Assembly (NCBI GenBank): GCA_940671915.1
Contig: CALNVZ010000174.1
Coordinates: 72,651,827 to 72,715,826, forward strand
Length of the DNA: 64,000 bases
Source: Paracentrotus lividus
Lineage: Eukaryota > Echinodermata > Echinoidea > Camarodonta > Echinidae
Direction of reading: 5' to 3'
Shown: piece by piece, positions 23,898-36,450 of the stretch
How the letters are laid out: each line of letters starts with the position of its first letter
How positions within the stretch are numbered: the first letter of the stretch is position 1
The notes under the pieces: model-generated
Databases searched by the model: none
What the model was told of the DNA's origin: nothing
What the model saw: the letters and a program-made list of their open reading frames with translations, nothing else
Made by a program: the position numbers and the translations under genes

Positions 23898-25217
23898 GTG
23901 AGCTGAGATTGAATCTTAATTGATAGAAGAGATATTGAGACTCATGAGGAAGAAGGAAAAAAAAGTGATAAGGTACGTCAAGAATACACGATGAGTAAAA
24001 GATAATAGACATTAATATTGGAATAAAGTCAAGGTGAGAGGTAAGGTTTATTAAAAAAAATTATGAATAAAAGAATCTAAAATGATGAAAGAGATCATAA
24101 CTTGAACGGATATGATTCTAAATAAAAGGGAAATTTGCAAAGTTGCGCACAATAACTTGCCGATAATATCGGGGTAATTGCTACTTATACCGTCTCTTTG
24201 AATTGTATTTTAGTTATTATGTTTAAATACTATACGTTATGAATATTGAATTAATTAATTGTGCTGTTTTTTTTTTTTTTTTTTAATTTGGATTTTGGAA
24301 ATCATTTGTCACAATCAAAAAAGCTATTAACTCCTAAATACTCTCATTTTTATATATCTCAAAGAGAAGATTAGTTTCGCTGCAATTTCGCATAATTTGA
24401 AAAGAAAAGGTCAAAGATTTCACTCAAGATTGACGAAAATGTAATGGAAAATTGGAAAGGAAAAGTTTTAGCATTTAAAAATTGCACATTTAGGGAAAAC
24501 ATATCTTGTCCACAGACTCTATAATATATTCAAATTTCAAATAAGTTAGTTATATATGTCATCAGCTCACATTTTTTCCCGCATTTTATTGAAGAAATGA
24601 CAAATATCACATATTTTATTTGTGAGAATGTGATACTTTTATTTATATCCACCCCAAAATAAATGAAAAATAATGTTTATTCTGATTTATTTTGAGACAT
24701 TAAGGATATGATTTTGCTTTTATCTGGAAAGATATACAATTTTAAAAATTGCGTGCATGAAGTATGTTTTAATGACTTTTGAAAACAAAACCTACTTCAC
24801 ATTTATTCAAACCAGGTAAATTCCAAAAGAATGATATCACTCAACCTATGAGACCGATTGTATTAAAAAATATGACACAACAAAGAATAAGAAAGTAACA
24901 AAATGGGAAGTCCCTATACTTTAACACATGCCTTCATCGTAGGATCCTCTACCCCTTACCCTACTCCCCTCAAATTATCTTTATAACAATGAGCAGGACA
25001 AAGCTAAAACTTCATAGACATGTAGTCTGATAGATTATCTACAATATGAGACATTGCACAGCTCATGAATGTCCATTTGTTACATGCTATGTGGAAAAAC
25101 TTGATAATTTTTCCTCCCAAATGTTACTCCACCCTTTTACTATACCACAATATGTGACACATGACGATATAGCCCATATAGCCCTTTATACGTATAGCCC
25201 TACGTATTAGCAATATA

Positions 25218-25352
25218 ATAGTAGTAGTAGCAGAAGTAGTAGTAGCAGAAGTAGTAGTAGTAGTACTAGTACTAGTAGTAGTAGTAGTAGAAGTAGTAGT
25301 GGTAGTATTAGTAGTAGTAGAAATAGTGCAGGAGTAGTAATAAAAGTAGTAA

Positions 25353-25423
<71 letters not shown>

Positions 25424-25460
25424 GTAATAGTGCAATAGTAGTAATAGAAGTAGTAGCACT
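25218..25460. repeat. (GTA)n trinucleotide array
   Basis: About 240 bases of GTA/TAG repeats with point interruptions (GCAGAAGTAG, TAGTGCAATAG). The longest pure part is at 25,350-25,412. Confidence 0.95.
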
Positions 25461-26499
25461 ATAGAGTAGTCGTCGTCGTTTGCTATCAGCAGCAGATGTT
25501 GAAGTAGTATATTCATATTCATATATTATTACATAAGTAAGGATATAATGACTCTTTTACTGTCGTATGTAACGAAAAATATTAAAAGAACTCAACTTTT
25601 TGGTAACACATGATAATCATATTGCCTAACGTTTTCCCCGTCAAACATGGCAGATTAAAAGAAATGACACATGTATTCTTATTTCACAAAAGTAAGTGAT
25701 AATTTTTGCTGGATTTGAAAAGATTGGCAAATACTAATATGTTATCAAAAGACACTACGGATATACATACTGATCAATGATATAAACGGAGTAGCAAACA
25801 AACCAGAGATATCAAGGTGAATTGGAGGAAGTAGTGATCTATTTGGTAAAATGAACCCCCAAAATTCATCTCATCCTTTCCCTCATCCATATCCAAGGAC
25901 GTAGTAACCTCACGGGACCTCAGCAGACGACCGATAGAGGGTATCGGTAACGAGCTAGATGGATGGCAGTACCGATAAGATATCGACATTGTGTATTTGT
26001 GAACATTAACAAACAACATAATACATACGTCTTTCCATCTTCATTGATATAAACATCGATATTTCACTGTGAAATACCTCCAGATATTCACTGTCACAAT
26101 GCGAGCAAGGAATCCGTCTTAAGATGAATCCCTGGAAGGTTTCATTGAATTTTGTGGATATCGGAACTCTTTGAGTAATGGAAACCCTTGCCTTTAGAAG
26201 AAAAATCCTTATATAAACGAACATGCCAATTTACTGAAGATCAATATACATAATGCCTATATCTTGCCTACATCCTAATGTATAGGACAGAGGAAGTAAT
26301 GATAAAGTATGATACAGTCCTGCAACACAATTGATACAATACTAGGAGTTATTATAAATTAGCCTCACAATAATATAGGTTATACTAAAATATCTATTTA
26401 ATCTAGTTTAATATTCAGCACATTAGGTTTTCTTGTTTGCAATTTGGCGTTTACGTTATTCATTTAAATGGAAAGGCACCTTTATTATCAATATTGTAG

Positions 26500-26502
<3 letters not shown>

Positions 26503-26553
<51 letters not shown>
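26503..26553. repeat. (TA)n microsatellite
   Basis: About 50 bases of pure TA. Confidence 0.95.
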
Positions 26554-26558
<5 letters not shown>

Positions 26559-26836
26559 ACACACACTTTCTACTACTTCAAAACAAATTATTACAAGAGA
26601 AATATAATCTATATGCCAGAGCTGGAGCTATAATTAGAATTACAAATGTAAATAATGCGATTTTCGAATATGATCCTCTGCAGGTTGCTCTTAATATTTT
26701 AAGAGAATATGGTAAATTACACATATTAAAAAGTAAACAACGCTATGTTACCACTCAGCAAATACACTTACATATATAATGTACCGTATAATCCTGACCT
26801 GACACCCTGGTCGATTCTCTAGATACCTTTCTACAG

Positions 26837-27031
26837 GAATCTCACGTGCCTTGGTTTATTCAGAGACAAACTCCCTTCGATTTCAATTCTTATCTCCAAT
26901 CAGATCCGTTATTTCTAATTCAAACCATCTCACATGTCAAATACATCCATCAACACCCGGCCATTAAACATCTCACAATTATTACTATCCCTCCGCTTAA
27001 ATCCACCATCGACACATTTTTATTTTTATGA
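26837..27031 (+). CDS. Candidate terminal exon of the same unknown gene
   Basis: Follows a good acceptor (ATACCTTTCTACAG|GAA) and reads in phase 0, matching the end of the candidate exon at 23,897. It stays open for 64 codons to a TGA. The first part (ESHVPWFIQRQTPFDF) looks protein-like; the rest is rich in Ile, Leu and Thr and less convincing. It could be a chance frame, or a shorter exon with an unseen donor. The intron would be about 2.9 kb and contain the (TAG)n and (TA)n microsatellites. No function is assigned. Confidence 0.22.
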   Translation, partial: ESHVPWFIQRQTPFDFNSYLQSDPLFLIQTISHVKYIHQHPAIKHLTIITIPPLKSTIDTFLFL

Positions 27032-27842
27032 TGACATTACTAGTATGTTGCGGCCGACCAAAAAGGAGAGAGGTTATTGGCACTTGTGTAGTTATTAAAG
27101 ATTGCTTCCGGGTTAAGGCTCTTTTTTCTTCCGTTCGGCTAGCCCAGGGGGTTGGTGAATTCCTCGCTGTTTTCTTGGAGGAATCCGCAATGGTCTTGAG
27201 TCATCCGTCTATGTGTGGTACTAGGACTAGATGAGTTTGATGCAACACGCAATGTGGTGGACGGTTGGCTCTCTGCCGTGTCTCCGCTCTTCCTTCTTCA
27301 ACGTCAGCACAAAATTATGAAAAGTATAAAAACCAGTGAAATAATCCGCAAACTCTCTTAGAAACACACTGAATTCTGTTGTTGATTCAATTTTTGATCG
27401 TATCACAATATCCTAAAAAATTCAAAATAAAATCGAGAGGAAAACCAAGATACCGAACCTGTCAATAAGGTCAAATCTGCTTTTGATGACTGTCTAGTGA
27501 TGATATAATAAAGTTGCCCTATGTTAGTCTGTATGATAAAATTCTTGTTGTCAAGAACCTGTATTGAAATATTTTGGTTCATAGAGGTAAAGTGCCGAAT
27601 GTGAAGCAGAAAGCTACATATTATGTGAAAGATTTCCTGGGAAAAAAAAATGTTACTGAAATACTTCATGATTTATATTCATTCTTTTCGTATATATTTA
27701 TATATTTATGTACACGTTTAAATCCAAAGCCGCTAAATAAAGCGCAGTGAGCGCCGTTTAGAATTGGTCTTTTTTATTTATTTATTTATTTTTTATTTAT
27801 TATTTAATTGGGCTTATACAATTTAATAACGTTATACCGTAT

Positions 27843-28110
27843 TACAGTGTATGTGTGTATATGATGAGTTCTCTACAATTAAAAACAAAAGTATTTTGCG
27901 CATTCGTGTCTGTTGCTTTTTGATGTTACGCCATGAAATGAGCGCTCCAAACAAAGGGTTTGTGAATTCCGATTCTCTCCTCGTCGCGCAAAATTTAGAA
28001 TACCTTTTTGTTTTACCAAAGCAAATTATACGAAATAAAGTGTATCTAAAAAAAAAATCTTTTGGCTTTGATTTGGTACCAAACGTTGTTTTAAAAGATT
28101 CCATACAGTC
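27843..28110. repeat. Diverged relative of the 32.7-kb MITE
   Basis: Shares in the same order TTGCGCAT...GTTTTACC AAAGCAAATTATACGAAAT...TTTTGGCTTTGATTTGGTACC with 32,855-33,015 (TTTACAAAAGCAAATTATAC, CTTTGGCTTTAAGTTGGTAC). Edges with TACAGTGTATGTG and TACAGTCTGTA hint at the same ends. It explains the overlapping open frames on both strands here, which are not genes. Confidence 0.6.
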
Positions 28111-31100
28111 TGTATGCTATGATAATAAGTGCTATTTTGTTATTTTTTTTAATTTTTTAATTACAATGAATAGGAAAGAAAAGGTGTCTGAAATTACTCT
28201 TATTTTGCCTCCCTCTAGATTTTCTTGTTTTTCTATTGAAATGTCATTATCTCCAATTTTATTTTCATGGACATAAAACACAACTGTTATTGGCCGGAAA
28301 GTGTATTTGTAATTTCTAGTATTTTGCATTTACTTAGTAGACTACTTAAAAAAAAATAACAATACAATACATAGATAAATCGGTTCTATAAAAAACAAAA
28401 ACAAACAAACAAACAAACAAGCAAATCGCTGTCACAAGTAGCATGGTAATCATTAATTATAACATAATAGATTAAAAACATAATGTAACTTATAAAACTA
28501 TAAAAACATATATATAGACGTAAATGATATTTATTAGTCAATCAAATAGTTTTTTGATATATGACCAATTATATTATCATGGTCACATGATGATAGCAAA
28601 TAATACATCTTATATATATTGGCAGATTATTACTTCGAACGTTAAAAATTTGAAAAATGTATATATTAATATTATAAAAAAGTGACAAGCACGTTCCCAT
28701 ATTATCTGAGAAAATCTACAATCTTACAAGCATTCATTTTTAGTAATTCCTCCTATTTCCACAGAATTTTTTTCTAATGAATCATGGTTTTATTAATTTT
28801 AGGGTCACGATTCTAATTCAATTTTGCTTCTTTGTGGCCTAGACCATATTGTGCACTTATGTTGAATCTGATTTATCATCTGTATATTTCTTTGTGCATG
28901 ATTGCTTTTTATGGTTGAATAAATTAAAAGTGAAAGTGAAAAATTAAACGATGTATTTATATGTGATCAGAAAGAAACCATGAGTAATATTGGCATGCAT
29001 ATTTCATGCTTTCTTTTCTGATTTCATGACACTATAAAAACATATATTCCGTTGTTTATGGAAATGAATAGATTTCAAACTGAATCGGAACGTATAACTT
29101 TCAAAATGTCGTCTTAAGAAGAAATTTCTTTCACATTTCGAATCACAGTCCGTATTGCCATGGACGATGTGCTTGTATTGACCCCTAACAAAATGTTTGC
29201 ATCATCACCTAAACACTACTAAACTTGCAAGTTATATGACGGAAATGTTGATTCAGAGCAATACCTTGTTAGCGATAAGCTAAATTCTTCGCTGTTTCTA
29301 TAAGCATGCGTTTGATACATCTGTTCACAGCTCCAGGGTTTACCTGTATTGAGAATAAATAATTCGTTTTCTAAATGAAAGGTCACTCCGAAGTGGATTG
29401 ATTGATTCGTAATAATGATCTTTGATTTGTGTCATTGATAAGAGGTTTAGCAGTATCAATGGCAGAAGATGGAAGGAAATCTAGTATTAGCAAGCGAATA
29501 GGATGCACACAGGAAAACGGTGATTTGTCGCTAGAAATGGAATAAGTCCGTAAATAAATAAGATATCTTCGGGTGAATTAGCTCCATGGAATGAGATGAT
29601 TGTAAGCGGGCGTGTGAAGCGGTGTTCGTCATCTTCATCCTCATCCACATTTTGACACCTGAGATCGTGGGCGCCACGCTCGAGTTGAAACGACCGTCAT
29701 CGGGAAAGTCTCGATCCATGGTCGGATGACTGGGCCGTGTACGCTCACCACCATGTTGGTACCCGTTGCCGTAGCGCCGAAGCCAAATCATCGCAATTTT
29801 GATGACAAGCGCGCAGGACTTTATAAAAGTCTTTTCAGAAGAAAGTTTTTGCTATGATTCAGCGAGCGTGGGGAGTTTTCTGCGACTCACTTGAATCATT
29901 CAGTGGTTTTTACACCTGGTAAGGAAACACTGTTCTGACAGACACAGGTAGTAATGGATTTAAGAGTTGTCAACGCAAAGCTATGTCTTTGTACCTTAGG
30001 CAAATCAGATAGAGCTGCTATAATGGAAACATAATCAATTAGCTACGAGAGTTTCGATTTGAGAGAGGTCTCAATGGACTTCGTCAAAATTGATTTGTAT
30101 TATGACATGACTTTTCAAATAATTGTACTAAAGACACGCAGAAAAGGTAAACTTTGAGTTCTACTTCGAGTTTTGATAGTGTTATTTGAGCTCAGTGGCT
30201 CTTATATCTTAATAATATCAATTTCAATTATAGTCACATAATTTGGAATGTTTAAGAAAAAGGCATTTTAGACTAAAGATATTATATATAACATATATGC
30301 AAAATGTATTTATTTGTACAGGACGTTCTCAAATGAAAAGGACGTATACTATACTATTATTGTATATAGATGCTATATACGTATACTTTTATTGACGTTG
30401 AAATATATCCCACCGCTGCCACCGTTTCAAACGTACAACTTTCTGACTTGCGTGCATTGTGCAAAGCGAAAGTGTAGCAAGTTGTACCATAATATTTACA
30501 TTAAAGGTAAGTCTTTGGACTTACAAAATAAAAATGATATGAATGACATAGTATTGTTTGTATAAAAAAATATATAAAATAAAAACGATTTTAAATGCTT
30601 TGTTTCCAGTAATGATTGTGCGGGTATTCGTCTCTCTTATTTTACAGTATACGTTAAAGTATATCTACTTTCAAACGCATATTACCGTGTGATACGCAAC
30701 AGCTCAGTCTTTAAATGGAGTCAATGTAATCACATGATCAGTTTGCACTTACGATATATTTTTATTCATTCGAAAATTTGCTCGACTTTTTGCTTATCGT
30801 TCAATCAAATGTTCTAAAAAAAAGTCCTTTACTTTGTATTAATCTCATGGAGTATGAATAATATATAAATCTAAACCTGACACTGAATTTAGCTGTCAAA
30901 GACTGTACAACATTAGTTTGCATAAAGGACTGTCGTAACTGCAGACAATTCGACCCATCTTCTTCTCTTCCATTGGATATGGGTTTGGGCAACTTTGACC
31001 CCCAAGAGATGTACATTACTAAGATGTTTCCCTTCGAATAGAAGCTGTCATATCTTTCTATCTTCGACCATGGTGATGGATTTGGGTGTGATACGATTCC

Positions 31101-31749
31101 GCGCGTTATTTCAAGCCATCTATAACTGAACACGCTCCCGGTTTGTTTTGCCACCCAGACAACCCGTCACTCATATTCTGGCGCCCATTCGTCATTACGT
31201 CAGACCACGTGATCGATGGTCATTAGTAGACGAAAGTAGACGACAAGAAAACCACACAAACCTGACATGTACAAACAAACCCGTCCCATACCTCTGACTT
31301 GATAGCCCCTTACACAAGTTTTAAAGGGTGAATCTCGAGAGCACATTATAATGTGCTCCATTATAAAGGTCCACTGAAAATAAGAAATAATGATCTGCAA
31401 AGAATCTGTTTTGGTGTATTTTCACATTACCAAGTATGCAAAGTTGTCCGAATTTTTATTTTTGTAATTCTTAAGTGTTAAAACAGTAGTTAAAACTCTC
31501 AAATTTCATGCAAAAGAAAAATAATGAAGGATTGATGATTAAGAATATGATTTGAACATATTTCTAAGATAATTGTAACATCACTGTTCTAAAAATTGAT
31601 CCCATTTCAAACAAGTATGATCGTCGTCAGTGCAGATTCTAAATGATGATGTTTAACACAATATTAACGACTTTCTGGCTCCCAACAATTTTGGTTGTTT
31701 ATCCTGAAATGAAACTCTATAGTTCAAACATAATTAAGCCTCATCAAAA
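28111..31749. other. Intergenic or intronic; GC-rich island at 29,580-29,830
   Basis: Mostly AT-rich. The stretch 29,580-29,830 is markedly GC-richer and open on both strands (plus-strand frame with GKVSIHGRMTGPCTLTTMLV; minus-strand frame starting near 29,791). It could be an exon or a regulatory element; neither frame is recognised. An ATTGCTTTTTATGGTTGAAT-A-AATTAAA end near 28,900 looks like a retroelement 3' end. Confidence 0.4.
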
Positions 31750-31919
31750 TTAATCATTAACTAAATGAGAGACCAGGCCAATGATATCCGTGACTTTTTC
31801 CTGATTATCCTGATTTTCAAGGGCTTTTGAAAGTGTCTCGCTGTACCCCTGACCTTGTATAGATGTATTCCCTTTAAAGTCTTTCGAATCTCTTTCTCGT
31901 TTGTATCTCGTGGATGTGA
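31750..31919 (-). CDS. Candidate terminal exon of the second unknown gene
   Basis: A minus-strand segment after an acceptor AAAATTTCAG|TC. Two bases complete a split codon, followed by 55 codons and a TAA. The peptide is polar and ends with a helical-looking tail (SETLSKALENQDNQEKVTDI then IGLVSHLVND). The required entering phase is 1, the same as the exit phase of the 54,597 candidate. If they are joined, the intron would be about 23 kb and contain the 4.9-kb duplicated units and the assembly gap. A minus-strand AATAAA lies about 300 bases downstream, near 31,456. Function unknown. Confidence 0.35.
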
Positions 31920-32383
31920 CTGAAATTTTCAACAATTCCAAATGCCTCGCACATCCTTTATTATATATTTCTCTCAGATTTTGTTGCTCGGTGATGACAA
32001 CAAACTTGTGTTTGTATTGAGGAAATTTCGAAGCGTTTCAATATGTCTCACCTATCCTTTAAGCTGTCTTTCTTTCTGTTCGATGCTGTAGCTCGTTGTA
32101 GGCGACATGTCCTAGTCTGGTAGTGAGATGTATGACTTCCATGGCGACATCACCTCATCAGTCAGCAGACAAGATGAGCTCCCAGTTTACATCAACTCCG
32201 GCAAAATTTGTCAACTTAGCTGTCGATCCTCTCAAGGATATACAAGACTATAGGAAAGGTTACTTGTTTTTATTTCAATTTAGCGAACGAAATATAGATT
32301 CATGGAGTTGATTCGAGGCGTGATGCGGCATATTTGCCTCTCTTCTTTTCAAAAGTAACATTGGTATCCCATTTCTTTACTAA

Positions 32384-32450
32384 ATATATATAATATATAT
32401 ATAATATATAAATATATATATATATTATATATATATATGTATGTTGTGTG

Positions 32451-32495
<45 letters not shown>
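32384..32495. repeat. (TA)n/(GT)n/(GTAT)n compound microsatellite
   Basis: TA-rich tract to about 32,440, then GT repeats to about 32,484, then GTAT repeats. Confidence 0.95.
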
Positions 32496-32500
<5 letters not shown>

Positions 32501-32716
32501 ATATATGAAGACACAAACGTTCTGCTCTGAGTATCAAAAATCAAAATTAAGATAAACACATTTGATATAATAATTAAAAATAAAATCCGTAAGAGGAATA
32601 GGACAAAACCCTATGGGCCTATGGGCGAAATATCGTGACGTGACCGTACATCTCATCCCGTTTTTTTTAACCTTCTACAATTCTCCCCCTTATATTAAAA
32701 ATAGTGTCTATAACTA

Positions 32717-33097
32717 CAGTCTGTGTCAAATAAAATGGTACAGTTGGAAAACTTTTTTTTTAAGTATGAAAATTAATCACATTCTAAAAGTGTTTTCATC
32801 CCATTTGCTGCTGTAGATTGAGATATGACCGGTATATAATTTTTAAAAAATGTACTTTGCGCATGCTTCTCTATGGGTTTCGCACATAATAGCCATGAAT
32901 TCAGCGCACCGAGATAATTTCGATTAACTCTTAGCATAATTTTTGTTTTACAAAAGCAAATTATACAAAACAAAGTGCATCAGCGAGAAGAATTCTTTGG
33001 CTTTAAGTTGGTACCACATTCATATATCATTTGAGAAGATTTCCTAAATATTTTTTTCCCGACTGTACCAATTTTTTTATTTTTTTTACACAGACTG
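32717..33097. mobile_element. 381-bp mariner-type MITE
   Basis: The left end TA|CAGTCTGTGTCAAATAAAAT and the right end, reverse complement CAGTCTGTGTAAAAAAAATA, are inverted and both flanked by TA. The match goes on inward to GGTACAGTTGG/GGTACAGTCGG. TA duplication with CAGT ends is typical of Tc1/mariner-derived short elements. The interior is similar to 27,890-28,110. Confidence 0.75.
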
Positions 33098-34270
33098 TAT
33101 ATTGCAAACAATGTTTCTCTCTTTGCACACCACTTCTCCCCCCTCCTTTTATCATTATTCTCCCCTGCATTTACCCTTCTTCGGTAATTATGGATAATAA
33201 TTATGTCAAGTTATGGCCACCATCCGTAAAATATTTTTCACGGTTATGCACAGTCATTGTTCATTGATTAAAGGGAGTGACCTTGGCTTATTTTCAGATC
33301 TAATTAGATTTTCATCTAGGCCAGTAGGTCTTTAGAACTCAACGTTTTCTATTGTCTGTGATAATGAATTTAAGTAATTTCATTTTTGTTATGATTTAGG
33401 TCACAATGTCCGTATTCTGTTATTATCATTATTTTTATTATTATCATTATTATTATTATCACTATGATTTTAGTCATGTCTGTAATTACACCATTAATCG
33501 AATAAGTGTTATATTTGTTACAAATATGTTCATCTCTCTTCAATATATCTTCGATCAATTTATTGCTAGAGGAATAAGAAATAGCCAACTAATAATAAAG
33601 TTAAATTGATTAATAGGAATTTAATGATATTCCAGGGCATCATCAAGAATCAAATTTAGATAAGACTTAAATCAAAATTGATTATTCACCATATCATGAC
33701 GTAACAGAGCTTGCTTGGCGTAAAAAGAAATACCTAAGTTTCATCAGTTCCACTTAGATTATGCATCGCTTCTCATCCCTCAAACAATAACGTCTTCGAG
33801 TAGAAAACTTTCCTGGACACACCCATAGCAACATCCTAGACGCCATATTGTCACCATGCTTCGCCTCCCCCAGTCTCCCTTCAAATCCGTCTCCAGTCTA
33901 CTTTAACCGTCTCTCCCGTGACTATCCAAACGCTTTGCCATTTTCATGCAAAGAAACAGCATGTTGTTGTCGCCTTACCACCTCAGAATGAAAGGGTGTA
34001 TTTTTGTTTTAATTCGTCCGGAGATGTTTTGTTTGACGTAAGATGTCAATCGCTCCTTCTTTTTTATCTAAAAGATGGAAGCGTCGGTCTTTTAAACATT
34101 GTTTCGGTTCGAGTCCCCCGTTCGGAAATCGCACCTTTTGCAATAAATGCCATAATTGATTCAACTTCGGTTCCGGTTTTGCTTGAGAGCCATGGCTATT
34201 TTTAATACTTTTAGCGTTGAATTATATGAATAGAATTTGTATAGAGAAAAACAGCAACAACAAAGAAATA
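33098..34270. other. Intergenic or intronic, nothing recognised
   Basis: Includes an ATT/ATC-rich tract at 33,418-33,470. The open frame at 33,918-34,205 (95 codons) is the longest here but shows no family resemblance. Confidence 0.4.
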
Positions 34271-34600
34271 GTGTGTGGTAGTGCGTGGGTGTGTCAATTA
34301 AGTGTGGAGGAGAAGGATGTATGTGTGTGAGTGTGTGTGTGCGTGTGTGTGTGCGTATTAGGAAGTGCGTGAGTGAGGGTGTGCCGGAATGTGGCGTGAG
34401 GGTGTGGATGATAGTGTGCGCGTAAATAAGGATGTGCCTGAGTATGCGTAAGGTTGCGGGCGTGAGTGTGTGGGGGTGATACTACGTGCGTGAGTGAGGG
34501 TGTGGGTGATAATGTGTACGTGAATCAGGGTGTGCCTATGTATTAGCGTGAGGTGATAGTGTGTGCGTACATTAGGGTGTGCCTGAGTGTGAGCGAGCCT
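34271..34600. repeat. Degenerate GTGNGTGAG minisatellite
   Basis: About 330 bases rich in GTGTG with recurring GTGCGTGAGTGAGGGTGTG, GTGGGTGATA and AGGGTGTGCCTGAGT units, i.e. a higher-order repeat of about 50-60 bp on top of the dinucleotide pattern. Confidence 0.7.
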
Positions 34601-35697
34601 GTGGACGTCAGAATGGTAAACTTGAGAGGAGAAATAAAGTCATTCTCCTTGTTCACGAAGTATGCTACAAGTGGTGAATTAAAATGGGGTAAGAATGAAC
34701 AAAGCCTGTAAGAATAAGATATTAACGAAAAGATTATGAGAAAATCAGTGACATGTTGTAAAACATTCAAATTAACAAGTGATCTAAATTGTTAACAAGT
34801 GAGCTAAATTGCCGTCCGTAAGCCAGGATCATACATCCCCCTGAGGCAAGTAAGGCGTGTTAAAATAAGTTGATTGGGTCATTTTAGTATGGTGTGGTTC
34901 GAATGAAAGTGGCCAAAATGGCTTATTTGTGACACGCTTTACGTGCCCCCATCGTAATATATGATCCAGGCTTTAGGTTGCCAAGATTTACTTTACTTTC
35001 TTTACTTACTTTATTTGTCTAATCTTGCTTTGAAATTATTGACTGAAATTGCAGATATGAAGCTTTCAGGGAGACTATTCCACAATGTAGCAGTGACTAG
35101 TTTATGATGTATTTTAACTCCAAGTTATAAAAGTCCAATCCGATAATCTTGCTTTGTCAGCAGTGATATCATTAGGATTGCATTATTTTTTTTTTAATTA
35201 GAATATTTTCTATTACTTACAATAAACTAGAATGTCATGCAAACGTACAAATATTTTTAAGGGATAATAATTAAATAAAAATTGCAAAGAAGGCAAATCT
35301 ACATGGATAGTTTTTATACTATGGCACAAAATTGTGAGCCCATAAGTTTTACCATAATTTATATCAATATGATCATATTATTTTTCAAAGAAGATTTACG
35401 ATTTGATTTGTTTGGTGATTTTTGCGTTCTTGCCAGAGAAGAGATTAATAAGGGGTACTTTCTAATAACCAGGAGGCCGAGGGCCCAGGAGGCAGAGGGT
35501 CCAAGAAGCCTCTTTTCTTTGTGAAATTTTGAAACTTTAGTTTTTTAAATATTTTTACTTTTCGTCACTAATGTATTTCTTTTTCTTAAAAAAGGGCGTT
35601 TGAGCAATTATTGCAAAATCCAATATGAGAAAAGTCGGCCTCGTGGCCCTCCCCACATTAAAGGCCTTAGTTATGTCGTTTAGAACCAAATAAAGCC

Positions 35698-36266
35698 TAT
35701 TGCGAGAATGAATACAGTTCAGACATGATTGCCGTTTCTCAACTTTTATTGCTACTGGGGGATATTCCCAGATCAAAACATCATTTACAACATGTACTTG
35801 TTAATCAGTTGGTCACCAATATTAATAAGTCAAAATCAAGCAAAAGTGGCCTCCTTGAAGGAGGCCCCATGAAAAGGGGGAATGCGGGTCACGTGACCTC
35901 CGGAAGGAAGATATCCGACCGGAATTCCAGGACAGGTGTTTCCTGGAATGCGGATTCCCTATAATTTATCACGTTTATCATTCAATTCAAGTTGTTTCAT
36001 TTCCATCTTTGAACATTTAAACATACATTTTTCCATTAATCATCTGTTCAATAGAAAGTGTCCTAAATATAGGAGGGGGAGAAGCTTTAAGACCTGAACG
36101 TGAATTCTGGGAGGGGAACCTGGTCATGTGACCTGCCGGGAGGAAGACATCCAACCGGAGTTCCAAGACAGGAGACTCAGAACTTGGGTTCCCCTACCCA
36201 ATGTTTACTTGACCTAAGTATACAGTCCCTCCCCTTTTTTCAAATTATGACCGATATCATAAAGAA
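35698..36266 (+). repeat. Block A, first occurrence in copy 1
   Basis: A ~570-bp block from TATTGCGAGAATG to CGATATCATAAAGAA. It carries the 12-bp palindrome GGTCACGTGACC and two imperfect ~75-bp internal repeats, one near 35,888 (CACGTGACCTCCGGAAGGAA) and one near 36,125 (CATGTGACCTGCCGGGAGGA). The same block recurs at 37,636, 43,600 and 45,528. Confidence 0.85.
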
Positions 36267-36450
36267 ACACAATCCAACCAACCAGAACAAGCCCAGCCAA
36301 CCAACCAGAACAAGCCCAACCAACCAACCAGAACAGGCCCAACCAACCAAGCACAAGCCAACCAACCAACCATAACAGGCCAACAAACCAGCCAAAATAA
36401 GTTTATCTAACTGAATCGAACAAGCCCAACCAACCAACCAGAACAAACCA
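36267..36450 (+). repeat. CCAACCAACCAGAACAAG minisatellite (copy 1)
   Basis: Degenerate tandem array of a ~20-bp unit around AACCAACCAGAACAAGCCC. The same array recurs at 44,169-44,365 in the second unit. It generates long artefactual open frames on the minus strand (Leu/Val/Gly/Trp-rich), which are not genes. Confidence 0.85.

Larger units (their letters stand above)
23898..26836. other. AT-rich DNA between candidate exons
   Basis: Contains a 22-base T run near 24,267-24,284, the (GTA)n array and the (TA)n run. No exon recognised. Would be intron if the plus-strand gene is real. Confidence 0.4.

Noticed and set aside
25218..25460. CRISPR-like regular repetition
   Set aside because: It is a simple trinucleotide microsatellite with no spacers, in a eukaryotic genome.
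27832..28329. Open frames on both strands up to 141 codons
   Set aside because: They lie in the diverged MITE relative and its AT-rich flank; similarity to the 32.7-kb copy is at the DNA level only.
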